From Gossypium raimondii (taxonomy: Eukaryota; Streptophyta; Magnoliopsida; Malvales; Malvaceae): a stretch of 64,000 bases of DNA. The notes below the pieces were generated by a model. That model had not been told where the DNA came from. It saw only the letters and a list, made by a program, of their open reading frames with translations, and searched no databases. The position numbers and the translations under genes were made by a program. Shown here in pieces: positions 48,446 to 61,119 of this stretch (its first letter is position 1; every line of letters begins with the position of its first letter). The stretch lies in NCBI RefSeq assembly GCF_025698545.1, contig NC_068575.1:60893980-60957979 (forward strand). The letters run 5' to 3'.

Positions 48446-51353
48446 ATGGTTTCGAGGTCTTATTCTAATCTCTTGGACCTTGCCTCCGGTGATTCCCCGA
48501 GTTTCGGTGGGGAGCGAAAGAGGTTTCCTCGAGTAGCGACCGTCCCCGGGCTATTGTCCGAGGTTGACGATGAGACCTGCAACAGTGTTGGCTCTGAGGC
48601 TCCTTCTTCTGTTTCTCAAGAACGGATGATTATAGTAGGGAACCAGCTTCCACTTCGAGCACATCGAAACGAAGACAATGGAGAATGGTGCTTTAGTTGG
48701 GACGAAGATTCGCTTCTTTTGCAACTCAAAGACGGGCTCGGAGAAGATTTAGAAGTCATCTATGTAGGTTGTTTGAAAGAACAAGTTGCTCTGAATGAAC
48801 AAGACGATGTCGCCCAAACATTGCTCGAAACTTTCAAATGTGTCCCTGCATTCATACCTCTCGAGCTTTTTACCAAGTTCTACCATGGATTCTGTAAACA
48901 ACATCTGTGGCCTTTATTTCATTACATGCTCCCTTTATCACCAGATCTCGGGGGTCGGTTCGATCGTTCCCTATGGCAAGCTTATGTTTCGGTGAACAAG
49001 ATTTTCGCTGATAAAGTGATGGAAGTGATAAGCCCTGATGATGATTATGTTTGGGTTCATGACTATCATTTGATGGTTTTACCGACATTTTTGAGGAAGA
49101 GGTTTAATAGGGTGAAACTCGGATTCTTCCTCCATAGCCCGTTCCCGTCATCTGAAATATATAGGACACTTCCCGTGAGAGATGAAATTCTAAGAGCATT
49201 ACTCAACTCCGATCTCATCGGGTTTCATACTTTTGATTATGCTAGGCACTTCCTCTCATGTTGTGGCAGAATGCTTGGTCTTTCTTATCAATCAAAGCGT
49301 GGTTACATAGGGCTTGAATATTACGGTCGCACGGTCAGCATTAAAATACTTCCGGTCGGGATTCATATAGGACAACTCCAATCCGTGCTGAACCTTCCTG
49401 AGACTGCAGCTAAGGTGGCTGAGTTGCGGGATCAATTTAGGGGTCAAACCGTTATGCTCGGAGTTGATGACATGGACATTTTTAAGGGGATCAGCTTGAA
49501 GCTTTTGGCCATGGAGCAATTGCTTATGCAACATCCCGAGAATAGAGGTGAAGTCGTATTGGTTCAAATCGCAAATCCCGCGAGAGGCCGAGGAAGAGAT
49601 GTACAAGAGGTCCAGTCTGAAACTTATGCCACGGTGAAGAGGATTAATAATAGGTTTGGAAGACCAGGATATGATCTGGTTGTTTTGATCGATACCCCAC
49701 TCCAGCTTTACGAGCGAATTGCTTATTACGTTATTGCTGAGTGTTGTCTGGTTACAGCAGTGAGGGATGGGATGAATCTTATACCGTATGAGTATATTAT
49801 ATGCCGACAAGGAAATGAAAAGCTAGACGAGACCCTAGGGCTCGATCCATCGGCACCAAAAAAGAGCATGTTGGTTGTGTCTGAATTTATTGGATGCTCA
49901 CCATCTCTGAGTGGGGCAATTAGAGTAAATCCATGGAATATCGATGCCGTGGCTGAAGCTATGGATTCGTCACTAATTGTCTCCGAGGCTGAAAAGCAAC
50001 TGCGGCACGAAAAGCACTATAGATACGTGAGTACGCATGATGTGGCATATTGGGCACGCAGCTTTTTGCAGGATCTCGAGAGGGCATGTGGGGATCATTT
50101 GAGGCGGAGGTGCTGGGGAATCGGTTTTGGTTTAGGGTTCCGAGTAATAGCTTTGGATCCGAATTTTAGGAAGCTTTCTGTTGAGCATATTGTTTCAGCT
50201 TACAGGAGAACCAAGAACCGCGCAATTCTTTTGGATTACGATGGCACCTTGATGCCGACCGGTTCATTAAATACTACTCCCAATATAGAGGCTGTCGGAA
50301 TCTTGAACAATCTGTGCCAAGATCCCAAGAACGTTGTTTTCCTTGTTAGTAGAAAAGATAGAAAGATTCTAACCGAATGGTTTTCCTGTTGTAAAAAGCT
50401 CGGACTCGCAGCAGAGAACGGTTATTTTATCAGGTGTGCTTCTTTGATCTCGTCATCCATTCTTTGATTGGCCACTGCTAATGTAGAAAATAGATTTGGT
50501 TCATTCTTGTTGCCAACAAGCTCGGCTTATTTTAGGTTTTGCAAACTATAACAGAGCTAGTCTTAATTATTAGTCCGATTCTTTGCAAACTATAATTGTT
50601 ATTAACTTATCCTTTTACTATTTGTTGTTTTTCCCCAGGCCGAACCATGATTCAGATTGGGAAACATGTGTCTCGCTGCCTGACTTTGATTGGAAGCAGA
50701 TTGCTGAGCCGGTGATGAAATTATACACTGAAACAACAGATGGTTCTACCATCGAGACGAAAGAGAGTGCGCTTGTGTGGAATTACCTGTATGCCGATCC
50801 TGATTTTGGATTTTGCCAGGCTAAGGAGCTTTTAGATCACCTCGAAAGCGTTCTTGCTAACGAGCCGGTTTCAGTTAAGAGTGGCCAGCACGTTGTAGAA
50901 GTTAAACCTCAGGTTAGTACATACACAATGGCATATCAATCTCCATCATTACTCTTAAAACGTAACTGATCAGGGCAGGGTTTTACAACTTGTAATTGCT
51001 TCGTGCTGTTAATTTCGCAGGGTGTGAACAAGGGCCTCGTTGCCGAACATCTTCTCACGACAATGAGACAAAAAGGAAAGCTTCCGGATTTCGTTCTTTG
51101 TATCGGAGATGACCGGTCAGACGAGGACATGTTCGAGGTGATCATGCGTGCAAAGACCAGTCCCCGTCTCTCCCCGGTTGCCGAGGTGTTTGCTTGCACT
51201 GTCGGCCAGAAACCGAGCAAAGCCAAATACTACGTGGAAGACCGAAGCGAGATTTTGAGAATGTTGCAGGCTTTAGCCAATGCTTCTGAACAGGCTGCAA
51301 AGACCGCTCCCACCCCAGCTTCTTGCGGTGGACTAATTATCAACAGAGAGTGA
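48446..51353 (+). CDS. TPS5: Class II trehalose-6-phosphate synthase-like protein, TPS5 type
   Basis: Class II TPS proteins carry a GT20 synthase-like domain plus an HAD phosphatase-like domain. They mostly lack demonstrated synthase activity and are thought to be regulators in sugar and stress signalling. Three exons (48446-50433, 50639-50912, 51021-51353) join in phase to 864 aa, close to the 862 I recall for Arabidopsis TPS5. The start MVSRSYSNLLDLASGDSP is typical of the TPS5/6 group and no ATG precedes it in frame. The synthase-like domain covers about 58-540 (WPLFHYMLPLSPDLGGRFDR, HDYHLMVLPTFLRKRFNRVK, AVRDGMNLIPYEYI). The phosphatase-like domain has motif I DYDGT (597-601) and the last motif GDDRSDED (783-790). 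In the middle motif the usual Ser-Gly is Ser-Arg (VSRKDRK, Arg636), and AEHGYF reads AENGYF (Asn658). The gene is otherwise intact. Confidence 0.94.
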
Positions 51354-53651
51354 CCAGCTCCGGTCTTTCGATCATCCTACATGGTTTTCATATCAAACTG
51401 TACATTGCAGTTATCAATTGGTAGAGTTTTCTAGTTAAAAAAAAAAACAGAGCATGAAAATATTGAATTTCTGGCCTTTCTTATATGTAATGTCGAATAA
51501 ATGGAGATAGTTTTGTCAAAAATGCCTTTTGGATCGTGCTTGTTGTAGCTTCTATTGTGAGTTTTACAAAGTTATCCCTTATGTTTTCTCTTTTTTCCAT
51601 CTCCTTTGTTATTTGTTACCCTGCTTTCTGCTAGTTTATTAATATAATTTTTTTCAGGTATTTTTTTGCCTGTTCTGATAATGGCATTATTTTTAGAATA
51701 TAATTTTTTAAAGAAATTAACCCTAGTGTAGGCAAAGACCTGATTTTAACAGCTAAAAATATATGTTCTTTTTCCTGTAAAGGCCTCAGCAGAATACAAA
51801 CAATCCAAATTCACATCAATTACAGCAGAAAAAAAAAATTACACATCAGCTAAAACACAACTTCATTAGAACAATGCTCTATTTCAATGTCCAAGAAGCA
51901 AATATTGTGGACTCATCAAAGCAAAACCATTTAAAAAGTTTCCTTTGATAGTAAGACTCGGCAGTGGCGACAAATCCGGAAAGACAATAAACCTAGAATT
52001 TGGCACTTAGAATCCGGAAAGACAACAAACTAGAGCATTGTGTCACTGTACATACATACATAACATGCAAGCATTAGCATTATAAAGCATCACAGTGAAA
52101 AACAATAATATTATGAGGAATCCAAACAATAGAAAAGGGCTGAAGATGGAAAACATCACGGTTGTTGCAATCGGCAGCCGTACAAATATGGGATTTGAGA
52201 ACACTAGTAGAGATACACAAAGCATGAGCATTTCTATATAAGGTTACACTTCAAACATCCACGTTACGAAAACAAGTGTTCATATATTCCTAGCCAATAC
52301 TTTTTTGCTGGAATCAGCTTGTTGAAAGTACGATTATAAAAGCTGTCACCATGACCAATTATGGTGGAAACATAAACTGCTAAAAAAGGCATTCAGATCC
52401 AAAAAAAAAACAGGGTTTGTCATTTTCGACAGCAGTAGAAACTGTTGGCAGTCATAACAAATGCGATAAATGCCATAAAAACAGGATGCGGAAACAGGAC
52501 AAATGAAAACACAGTTATGTAAAACCAGCATGATTTTGCATAAGGTTTACGTGTCAACAGATTTCACATTCCCCACATCCTTTCCGAGATATCAGGCCAT
52601 GCAACAAAGATAACCCTAATCCCATGTTAGTAAACCCTAGAGTAAATCAAAACCTTTCCTCCATTCTAATAATTCTCATCAATCATTAACAGTTATCTGC
52701 AATTAATCCAATACGAATAAACCATTCACTTGGCATGCAAATCTAAAAAGTTTTCCTCATCGAGAGAATTAAAAAAGAAAAGAAATTGACATTTTTAATC
52801 CATTAAGGTACTCAATGCTTTTGTTTGCAACATAGCCTGCAAACTAGAAGCACTTACCAAAATTAATCTTTAAGGGAAAAGAAGGAAACCCTGTTCAAAA
52901 CAGATAACGTTTCTAAGGAATCATACCTGATATTCAACATACCGATTATCCACAAACCATAGCAGTGAATATGAACTATCTCCTGAAGCTAAGCTTCAGA
53001 GTGTGCCAAATTATACAGCAAGTTTACAAAAGCTAATAGGGGAATGCAGTTGCATTCCTTTCCTTATAATCATTTTAGGCAAAGATTCGGATGACACCGT
53101 AACGGACTACCAAATCGTTACTTCAAAGAAGAAAAACCTAATGGAGTTGTAGCAATCAATTCTTCAAAACTAAGCTCAATCGAACATGTAAAGGAGCAAA
53201 TAATTTAGACAATGCAAGTAAAAAGTAAAGGAAAATTGAAATGAAATTATCATTGGTAAAAATCAAGAAGATTAAAATGAATCTATTTGCCAAAGTTCAA
53301 ATCTATAACAATTACTGAGAAAAAAAAACTTAAAAGCCTCAAAGTACAACTTAAGTTCCCTAAAACGTCAAAGAGTTTTGAAAAGTACCTATCTCCAGAA
53401 GTTGGTGGACGGAATATACATGATTAGCACTTCATACCATGTAACTGTTGTCAAGAAGCTACAACTAAACTCAAAAGTTCCCAACCTAGCTATTTCAACA
53501 TTGTATCAAACTGATGTCTAAAAAATGGAAAATGTGAAATTGGCTTTGCCTCCACGAGCCACTAGGATCCCATTCCTTGTACAATTGCAGCAACCCTCTG
53601 AAAACGGACTGAGCTATGCCTTTCTCATAGTCAAGAAGCCTAAAAGCTGTG
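51354..53651. other. Convergent intergenic region TPS5 / ITPK
   Basis: The first 150 bases are TPS5 3' UTR. The long moderately AT-rich remainder (about 51780-53650) has more balanced composition than other gaps, with no coding frame I recognise. It may hold a long or spliced 3' UTR of the minus-strand ITPK gene. That is a guess. Confidence 0.4.
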
Positions 53652-54761
53652 TCAAACTTGGATAGAGTTCTCCATTTCTTCCCCATCGCTACAGCAAGAA
53701 TTGGGCACAATTTTCCTTATTTCTTTCTCACAACTAAGAACCAGCCTTCCATCAGTCCCTACCACCGCCTCCTGGCTATACTCCTCAACTGAATCCTTCT
53801 CCACTACCACTTGCCTTTCCTTCCTATAGACCATATCACAAAAGAAATCAGTCAAAACAGTTTCATATCCTGGCATTTTTGCATAACCCGGAAAATAGTT
53901 GATGTCGATAATGAGATAACGGTTTCCGAATCGGGTATCTCTTATCACGTCAAAATTAAACAAGTTCAAGTTCATTGCCCTTCTCAACCCCTTAGCAATA
54001 TCCGTCATGAAACTCTGTGGTGGCAATTCAGTGTCCTCCAAATGCATCATCTTATAGTACTTATCATCACTTTTCTGATGAGTAGCCAAATTGGATACTT
54101 GAGAGAACGATAGAGAGCCTTGTAAACTATTCAATTTCTCCTCCGAAACGTCTGGTAATGACTTCCTTTTAACACATTTCACATATTCCCCAACCACATA
54201 AACCTTGAAAATAACCCCTCCATGGTTAATAAACTCCTGCAAAACAATCGGGGGTTTAAGCTTGTTTAACCCTTCATGGTTAAAAACGAGAGCCATTTTG
54301 TGCGATTTGGCACTCCCATCAGCTACCAAGGGCTTCGCAATAACAGGAAACTTAAGCAATTCCCAAGCTTGGTTATCAAACAAGGTTTCCCGATCGTAAA
54401 TCACGATCTGTTTAGGGATCCCAAAGGTTTCGCTTTGATTTTCGATCTTGAGTTCGGACACCACCTGGAGCATCGAAATCCTATTGTGGAGCCGTTCGAT
54501 TGCAGCAGGAGAATCAATGATTACAGCATTAGGGTTTTGAGAACGGAAATCCTCGAGCTGACTCCTCCAATCCTCACCGTACAACTTGTGAAGCAGGCAA
54601 TCAAACGGCCCTTGATCAGCCAAAGGACGTCCCATATCGATCTTAACCAGATCGATTCCATGTGACCTCGCTTGCTTCACCAACGATTCTCGAATGAAAC
54701 TGTTCTCTTTCTTCGGCAACAACGCGTAACCAATCTCGAATCTTCTCCCTCCTCCCGCCAT
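53652..54761 (-). CDS. ITPK1: Inositol-tetrakisphosphate 1-kinase (ITPK1 family)
   Basis: This ATP-grasp kinase phosphorylates inositol tris- and tetrakisphosphates and, in plants, InsP6 to 5-InsP7. It links inositol phosphates to phosphate sensing. A single uninterrupted frame of 369 aa starts [20 protein letters not shown]. The N-terminal domain (to about 100) includes [20 protein letters not shown]. The ATP-grasp core follows with [40 protein letters not shown] and [10 protein letters not shown]. The metal-binding Asp and Asn of [15 protein letters not shown] follow the FNFDVIRD strand. The 40-50 residue C-terminal tail is longer than in Arabidopsis ITPK1 (319 aa as I recall) and rich in Glu and Ser. 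Lack of introns fits the ITPK1 clade. It is convergent with TPS5. Family identity is very secure, paralogue number less so. Confidence 0.93.
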   Translation of the reverse strand: MAGGGRRFEIGYALLPKKENSFIRESLVKQARSHGIDLVKIDMGRPLADQGPFDCLLHKLYGEDWRSQLEDFRSQNPNAVIIDSPAAIERLHNRISMLQVVSELKIENQSETFGIPKQIVIYDRETLFDNQAWELLKFPVIAKPLVADGSAKSHKMALVFNHEGLNKLKPPIVLQEFINHGGVIFKVYVVGEYVKCVKRKSLPDVSEEKLNSLQGSLSFSQVSNLATHQKSDDKYYKMMHLEDTELPPQSFMTDIAKGLRRAMNLNLFNFDVIRDTRFGNRYLIIDINYFPGYAKMPGYETVLTDFFCDMVYRKERQVVVEKDSVEEYSQEAVVGTDGRLVLSCEKEIRKIVPNSCCSDGEEMENSIQV

Positions 54762-56289
54762 TGCTCCTTTTTTTCCCCTTTTCTCTGTTTCTCTCAGTTG
54801 AATAAAAATCTCTCCTTCAGCTTCTTTGTCTTTAACCTTCGATCACTCGATTCAGAAAATGAAACGCTCGCTTCTTTCGCATTCCGGATTTTCTATAGAT
54901 CCAAACAAAACCAAATTATGATTAATGAAAAGACTCAATTTTTTGGATTTGTTAGGGTGGGCTTTTCTCTTCTTCTTCTTCTTCTTCTTTTTTCTTTTAA
55001 AAATATAAATTAATTTCCTTTTGGTCTTTTTCTAAGAGCCTTGGAAAAAAAATTAATTTTTTTCGCGGGGCTGAGTTGGGGACAGCAAAGGAAGAGAATG
55101 GGGAACGTATATATAGGTTCGACTAGGGTTAAGTAAGGAGAGAGAATGATAACGTAACCAGGGTTAGTATACAAGTAATAAACACGTGGCATATTCTTTT
55201 AGGTGATATGCTGATTCGCGCCGCACAATTAAAACATTTATAAATGGACGGTGGTGATGATGGTCAACGTTTGATTGACGTGATTCGGTGTGGAGGAATT
55301 TTTTTTAAGTTTAGTACTGGCCAAATTAGATTCAACCGGTAGATTGAATCAATTAATGAGTTGAACTCAAAATTATTTAAAAGAGTTAAATTGGATTTTG
55401 AATGAACTAATCAAAATATTAAAATATGGAATGAATTGGTTGAATTATTTTTTACTTTTAATAATTTATTTAATTAAAATTAGATCAAGAGATTAAATTG
55501 ATGGATTTGAGAATTGATAATTTAATTAGTTCGATTTTATCTAAAATGTAACTACTAACTATAAAATGCAAACAAAATAAGAATTGAAACAAAATGTAAA
55601 ATTAAGTAATTACATTTATCTAAAACTCACTTATCGAAATAAAACCTACACATGATATTAAAAATAAATATATAATTACGAACTTGAATACTCAAAAGAT
55701 TATCCCATTTGGAATGGAGAACTTATCTTAGGCTTTGGTTTTTATTTGGTGATAGGAGGAATTTTAGCTCATTATTATCAAGGAGTTTTAAATTTTAAGC
55801 CAAAAGCTTAGCCTTAGTTTTTACAATATTAGTTGTATTTTTTCTTTTAAGATTTTCATGATAGATTGTGATTATATTTATTTTGTTTAATAGGATAATG
55901 CGCTTTAGCGCGCTTAAACTTACGTCCTCTTATACTGACAATAATGTCAATATCAATCGAATTAAGAATAAATTATCTATTATTTTACTTGTTTTATATT
56001 TGCATGGAATGGATTTAAATTATGACTCCATACCACATTTATATGATATTTTTAAAGATGTGAGTTGTATTTTATTTTATTGCCACGTGGCTTAATTGTG
56101 GCACACTTTTTTAGAGGTGATGTGGATAACATTATCACGTGAGCTTTTGTTTTCTTCATTTTATGATTAAATGTTTTCTTTTGGAAAAATAAAGGAAAGT
56201 ATATAATCCGGAACTTGTAAGTCGTAACTACCAATAGAAAATTTTGGGTTTTATTTAATACTTCAAATGGAAAAAGAAAATTTTAATTT

Positions 56290-56530
56290 AATTTAATTAG
56301 AGGCATATTGTACATTTTACAATAATAAAATATAATTTCCAAATATAATTTTAATATTTTATATTTTATAATTTTTAAATAATTAAATTAAAATTTTATC
56401 ATTTTTAAGATCAAAATATAATTTTACTATTACTAATTTAAAATTTTATAAATTATAAAGAATTTAAATGAAAAAAAAATCATTTTAAGAGAGTTGAGGC
56501 CTTTGCCAACCCTCTTGGCTTCATTACTGA
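56290..56530 (+). repeat. Dispersed AT-rich repeat, plus-strand copy
   Basis: It shows AAATTAAAATTTTATCATTT and AAAATATAATTTTACTATTA, then CATTTTAAGAGAGTTGAGGCC and CCAACCCTCTTGGCTTCATTACTG. The same order occurs at 1490-1680 and 13180-13390. Reverse copies are at 22850-23090 and 57210-57390. Confidence 0.6.
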
Positions 56531-57209
56531 ACATAATTTTATGGTGAATTCAATTTGTTTACATCTATTTCGATAGTGGTTTGATTCGAGTTAGTGAGTT
56601 GAGTTGAGAAATTTTATATAAATATTATTTCCTATTTGAATAAAAATATTCTTAAATTGTAAGCCATACATATTAAGATGAAGCAGACGATGAGTAATTT
56701 AAGCAAAGTAAAAGTATGAATATAAAGATCTAAACAAATATGTATGAAGGATGTGGGTGGTACACTTGATAGGTTAAGGGTCCTGCATAATTGGCAAGAT
56801 TACACCTTTTCAAGCACTTGATATGATGTTTTTGTTCTACAAGTCCATTATCTCTTTAAGTATCAAAAATAATACCAAACTTGTTAAAGAGTCTCTCGAC
56901 TCCATAAAAAATATTTCATTAAGTTCTCCCAATTGAATCCACCTCTCTTCAACAAATTTGATATTAAATTAGTCAAGATAAATAATTAAAATAAAAAAAT
57001 ATGTTTATAAATGCATTTAATTTGTTTTTGTAAGAAATAAAATAAAATTCAACTTTTTTCTTAAATTCTTTGTATTTGTAGTTAATAATTACCAAAATAA
57101 CTTATTTTTTCTTATATAATTTATTAATCTAACAAATATGATAAAATCAAACATGTGATGTGAATAAAGAAAATATGTATTAAAATAAACAATAAAAAGC
57201 AAGGAGAGA

Positions 57210-57390
57210 GAGAGAGGTGGATTTAGGGGCTGATAGGGTCCAATATTATTAATAGAATTTTTTTATTTAGATATTTTATAATTTATAAAATTTTAAATTA
57301 ATAACGATAAAATTATATATTATTCTGTTAAAAATAATAAAGATTTAACTTAATTCTTTAAAAATTATAAAAATATAAATTATTAAATCG
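57210..57390 (-). repeat. Dispersed AT-rich repeat, minus-strand copy
   Basis: GGTGGATTTAGGGGCTGATA at about 57220 is the approximate reverse complement of the GC-rich end seen at 13348-13390. It is followed by the inverted AT-rich body. A GA microsatellite lies directly beside it (57204-57220). Confidence 0.55.
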
Positions 57391-59164
57391 TGTCAAGAGA
57401 TAGTGTGATCGGTTGGATGCCATATTGTGGAGGACGAAAAGCCATGCAAAGACAAATTTCTTTTTCCTTTTTTTTTTTTCTTTTTGGGTGTTTTGTCGGG
57501 AAGATGGAAACAACCCTCCCTTCAAAGTCTTAAACTGAAACATGGATTGATTTTGACTGAAACTGTTTTTTTTTTCTTTTTCTTAAGCACATGAAAGTGA
57601 AGCCTTTTATCTAAATGCATAAAATTTTAAACACAGCTTGTAACCTCCAAACATACGTGGCTCTCTCTGATGCCTCACAATTCAGTTTTTCCTTGATATA
57701 GATTTTGAGCACAACCAACTTCCATTGGCAACATTAAAGTGGGTTAGTTTAGAGTTATCTACTGGTCAGGTCATTCGATTAAACTTGAAGCCCTACTAAA
57801 AAATGAGATAGTTTAAATAGAAATATAAGCTCGGAATATGAGTTTAGATAAAAAAAGAGAAAACGGGCTTGACCCCAATCCGATCTGAATACATATTTTT
57901 TAAAATTTATTAAAAAATATTTATTTTAATATTTTTAGTGTATTCAATATATTATATTTTTAAATTTATTTTATATAATATTAAAATAATAATAATACGA
58001 GTCAAATCGTTCTTTAATAAATTTTATTAGGGTCTGATCCAGCCATGAACAGCCCAGTTGAGCTTTGGTATTTTATTATTGGAGTTGGTGGTAGTGGAAA
58101 CTCATAACGTGGAGGTGGCCACCTTTTTGAGTGGCCTTTAAAAGGTCTTTCATTGAAATGTTCTAAGCCCAATTCATTGAATTACCTTGGGCCACAATAA
58201 TCTATAGTGAATGTTATTGGTTAAAATATGCTTTTGAAAACTTAAAATTTAATTTTTATATTTTTATTTCAAGCGTTTTAGATTTTAAAATTTAGATATG
58301 ATTATTCAAATTATTAATTTTTATTAAATTTATTGGTGTAACATTTTGAAATAAAAAAATTACGTGGTAATCATGTAACTAAAAAATGATGTATTGAACC
58401 TAAACAAAAAAATAACAATGTTAATACTTTGAATTTAATTTTGAAATTTAAAAACAAATGAGCTAAATAACTAAAAATAAATAAATTTTAAAATTTCAGA
58501 AATTAGAGAGAATTATATAGCACATTTCAACCAATGTCTTTTTTAAAAGAAACTGACAAAATTATAAAGAATGTTAAGTAAAACGTGAAGAAGTGGAAGG
58601 AAAAATGGTATTAAACAGTGGCATTACGTCATCCACCTTTTTTTTAATAATTTAATATCACATTAACATTTTCATTAAAAAAAGAAAATCAAATCTAAAT
58701 AAAAATCTTAAAATATAAAACAAAATTATTAATGTGTTATTAAACTTTCACACAATTCTTTGTCGAAAAGCAAAGACGGTGGTTCGTGAGTTTGCCGAAG
58801 ATTACTAGGATGCTTCTTACATTCTTAATGTTCGATAAAGACGCCACATTGGCAATTGGTTTTTGTCGATGTAGGGTAATAATCATTTGTCTCTATGTGT
58901 AAGAAAATTTCAATATTTATCTATTTATTTTTTCAAAATATTTATCTTTTTATAGTTAGGGTTTATTTTTTTCTTTTATAATTTTTATTTTTTAAAATAA
59001 AAATATAGATAAAGATGTCAAGAATTCGACGGTAAATACGATAAAAAAAATAATTAAGAATAAAATTTCAAAATCTCATGCTACATAGATAAATGGGTTA
59101 TAATCGAACCAAAAGAAATGATGAAAAGGTTGTCAGCTATAGTTGCGTTAATATGTAATAAACC

Positions 59165-60135
59165 GTGTATGATTTTTGGGAGCTGACGGTGGTTATAGTA
59201 TTCGTTTTGGGGTATATCGGCGTTTATTTAACCATGCCCCCTTCTGATTATAGCTTCCTCAAGTTACCCAGGAGCCTTGAAGATCTTCATATTCTCAGGT
59301 TTCCTAATTTGTTAGCTCTCTTCTCAATTTCTTTTTCTTCTGTAAATTCATTTTTGAGATGTATTTTGTGGGATTCTGTTTTTGCATAATGTTACCCTGT
59401 AGAGATCACCTTGAAAGCTACACAAGCGACTATACCATACAAGTGTTGGTGGGATATAGTGTAGTATTTTCATGCAAACTTTCATGATACCGGGGACTAT
59501 TTTCATGTCATTGCTCGCCGGAGCGTTGCTCGGAGTCTTCAAGGCGTAGTCCTCGTTGTGTTCACTGCCACAGCCGGTGCTTCTTCTTGCTATTTCTTGT
59601 CGAGAGTGATCGGTTGGCCCCTTGTCTTTTCCCTATGGCCTGACAAGGTAAGCTTCTTCCAATACCTATATATGTAACCCCATTTTTTGCTTTCATTGAA
59701 CTGAAAAGTGGAACTTCTTGCAGGTTGCACAAAGAAGCGAACGACTACTGAACTATATGCTTTTCTTAAGGCTTACTCCGACTCTGCCGAACACGTTCAA
59801 TAACGTCTCTTCGCCTATCGTCGACGTGCCTTATCATATCTTCTTCACCGCAACTTTCATCGGACTCATACCTGCTGCTTACATAACTGTCAGGCTATAG
59901 CCTAAACTTCTCTCTATTCTTTCTACGATCGACATGGCAATGAAAACCCTGCTTCGATTCCGTTCTTCTTACTTCGATAATGCGTGCTTGTTCTCTGTTT
60001 CTTCTGTAGGCAGGAATAGCTTTGGGAGAGTTGAAATCAATAGGAGATCTTTTCGACTTCAACTTGATTGCCACTCTTTTCCTTATAGGACTCGTCTCCG
60101 TCCAGCCTACGCTCATTAGCAAGACCAAATCGTAG
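59165..60135 (+). pseudogene. Decayed SNARE-associated Golgi / VTT-domain membrane protein gene
   Basis: Exon-like blocks are 59165-59298 (WELTVVIVFVLGYIGVYLTM to LEDLHILR), 59403-59647, 59724-59894 and 60010-60135. They match the plant VTT/TMEM41B-like family, multi-pass membrane proteins of the endomembrane system. Damage is clear. In block 2 a single base is missing near 59466, so the MQTFMIPG-type segment drops out of frame. A second base is missing near 59543, after which GVVLVVFTATAGASSCYFLS is back in frame. The LRFFQAE segment expected after WPDK is absent. At 59895 the base after the exon is C (AGG|CTATAG) in place of the G of a GT donor. No proper N-terminus is visible. The last block (AGIALGELKSIGDLFDFNLI) still ends at a TAG. 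If these lesions are sequencing errors the gene could be real, but three kinds of damage argue otherwise. Confidence 0.8.
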
Positions 60136-60480
60136 CATTTAAACGCAACATGATGTCGCTGTTTCTCCGGTTGATGAAACTTCACACTGATCCTACCGAC
60201 GGCTAAGACGAAGAAGGTCTGATCCGGGAAGTTGTTATTCATCAAAATCTTTTCCATGCATTGTATTTTGCTTTAATCAATTCTCAGGTTTGAGTCTGTA
60301 TAAGGAAAGGAACATTCAGTTTCAATTTATATAATTATTGTCAACAATGGTCTAAACCCTTTGAAGAAGCTAAGTAACTTTCACAAGCAATTAGTTGCAA
60401 TTTTCTAAACTTTTTTTAAAAATAACAAAAAAAAAAATTCCATTGATAAAGATCCCTTAAAACAACCAAAAAAACGTTGA
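60136..60480. other. Short gap between pseudogene and inverted-repeat element
   Basis: Nothing recognisable beyond the former 3' flank of the pseudogene and an A-rich tract. Confidence 0.5.
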
Positions 60481-60489
60481 TATAGAAAA

Positions 60490-61119
60490 TAGTAAACTAT
60501 TAAAATAGTTACTTTATCCGTTTTAGTTTATATTTTAGTGACTTATGTTTGAAATATTATGTTTTAGTCACTTGTGTTATTGTGTTGTAACATTTTAATC
60601 ACTGAACCGTTAATTGCCGTTAACAGTGTAACAGTAAGTAGACGTGGCACGTTAAATCATAATTTCAAACGAAAATTTTAGTGTAAAAGTACTTTTTTGC
60701 CCTGAGTAATTTAATTCTTTTCTTTTATATTCTTTTAACTTTCTTTTTTTTCTTTATTATTCATTCTCTTCTACTTCTCTCTCTCTTTCCTCTCTTCTTC
60801 ATTTCTTTTAATGTAATTTTCTATGTTTTCTATTTGTTAAAGAAAATATAAAAGAACAAGTTAAAAACATAAAGAAGAAATTAAATTGCTCAAAACGAAA
60901 AAATATAGGGACCGATTTTATAATTTAATCTAAAATTTTATTTAATATGATGATTTAACGTACACACCAATTTCATCATATACTATTAACTGCAATTAAT
61001 GACTCAATGACTAAAATGTTACAACTCGATAACGTAAGTGATTAAAATATAATATTTCAAACATAAATAATTAAAATATAACTTGAAGTAAATAAAATAT
61101 CTATTTTAATAATTTACCA
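60490..61119. mobile_element. Inverted-repeat element with 9-bp target duplication (Mutator-like MITE)
   Basis: The element is flanked by identical TATAGAAAA at 60481-60489 and 61120-61128. Its ends pair as long terminal inverted repeats of about 120 bases. The left end TAGTAAACTATTAAAATAG corresponds to TGGTAAATTATTAAAATAG read from the right end. GTTTGAAATATTATGTTTTA corresponds to GTTTGAAATATTATATTTTA, and TTGTAACATTTTAATCACTGA to TTGTAACATTTTAGTCATTGA. It is about 630 bases long with no coding frame. A 9-bp duplication with long inverted ends is typical of Mutator-like (MULE) non-autonomous elements. Confidence 0.8.

Larger units (their letters stand above)
54762..59164. other. Long AT-rich intergenic region upstream of ITPK
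   Basis: The first few hundred bases, including a CTT microsatellite at about 54968-54990, are the ITPK leader and promoter. The remainder has no recognisable gene. It contains dispersed-repeat copies at 56290-56530 (plus) and 57210-57390 (minus). Confidence 0.5.

Noticed and set aside
48870-49810. Minus-strand open frames opposite TPS5
   Set aside because: They are shadows of a strongly conserved plus-strand coding region.
53811-54665. Plus-strand open frames opposite ITPK
   Set aside because: They are antisense shadows of the intronless kinase gene.
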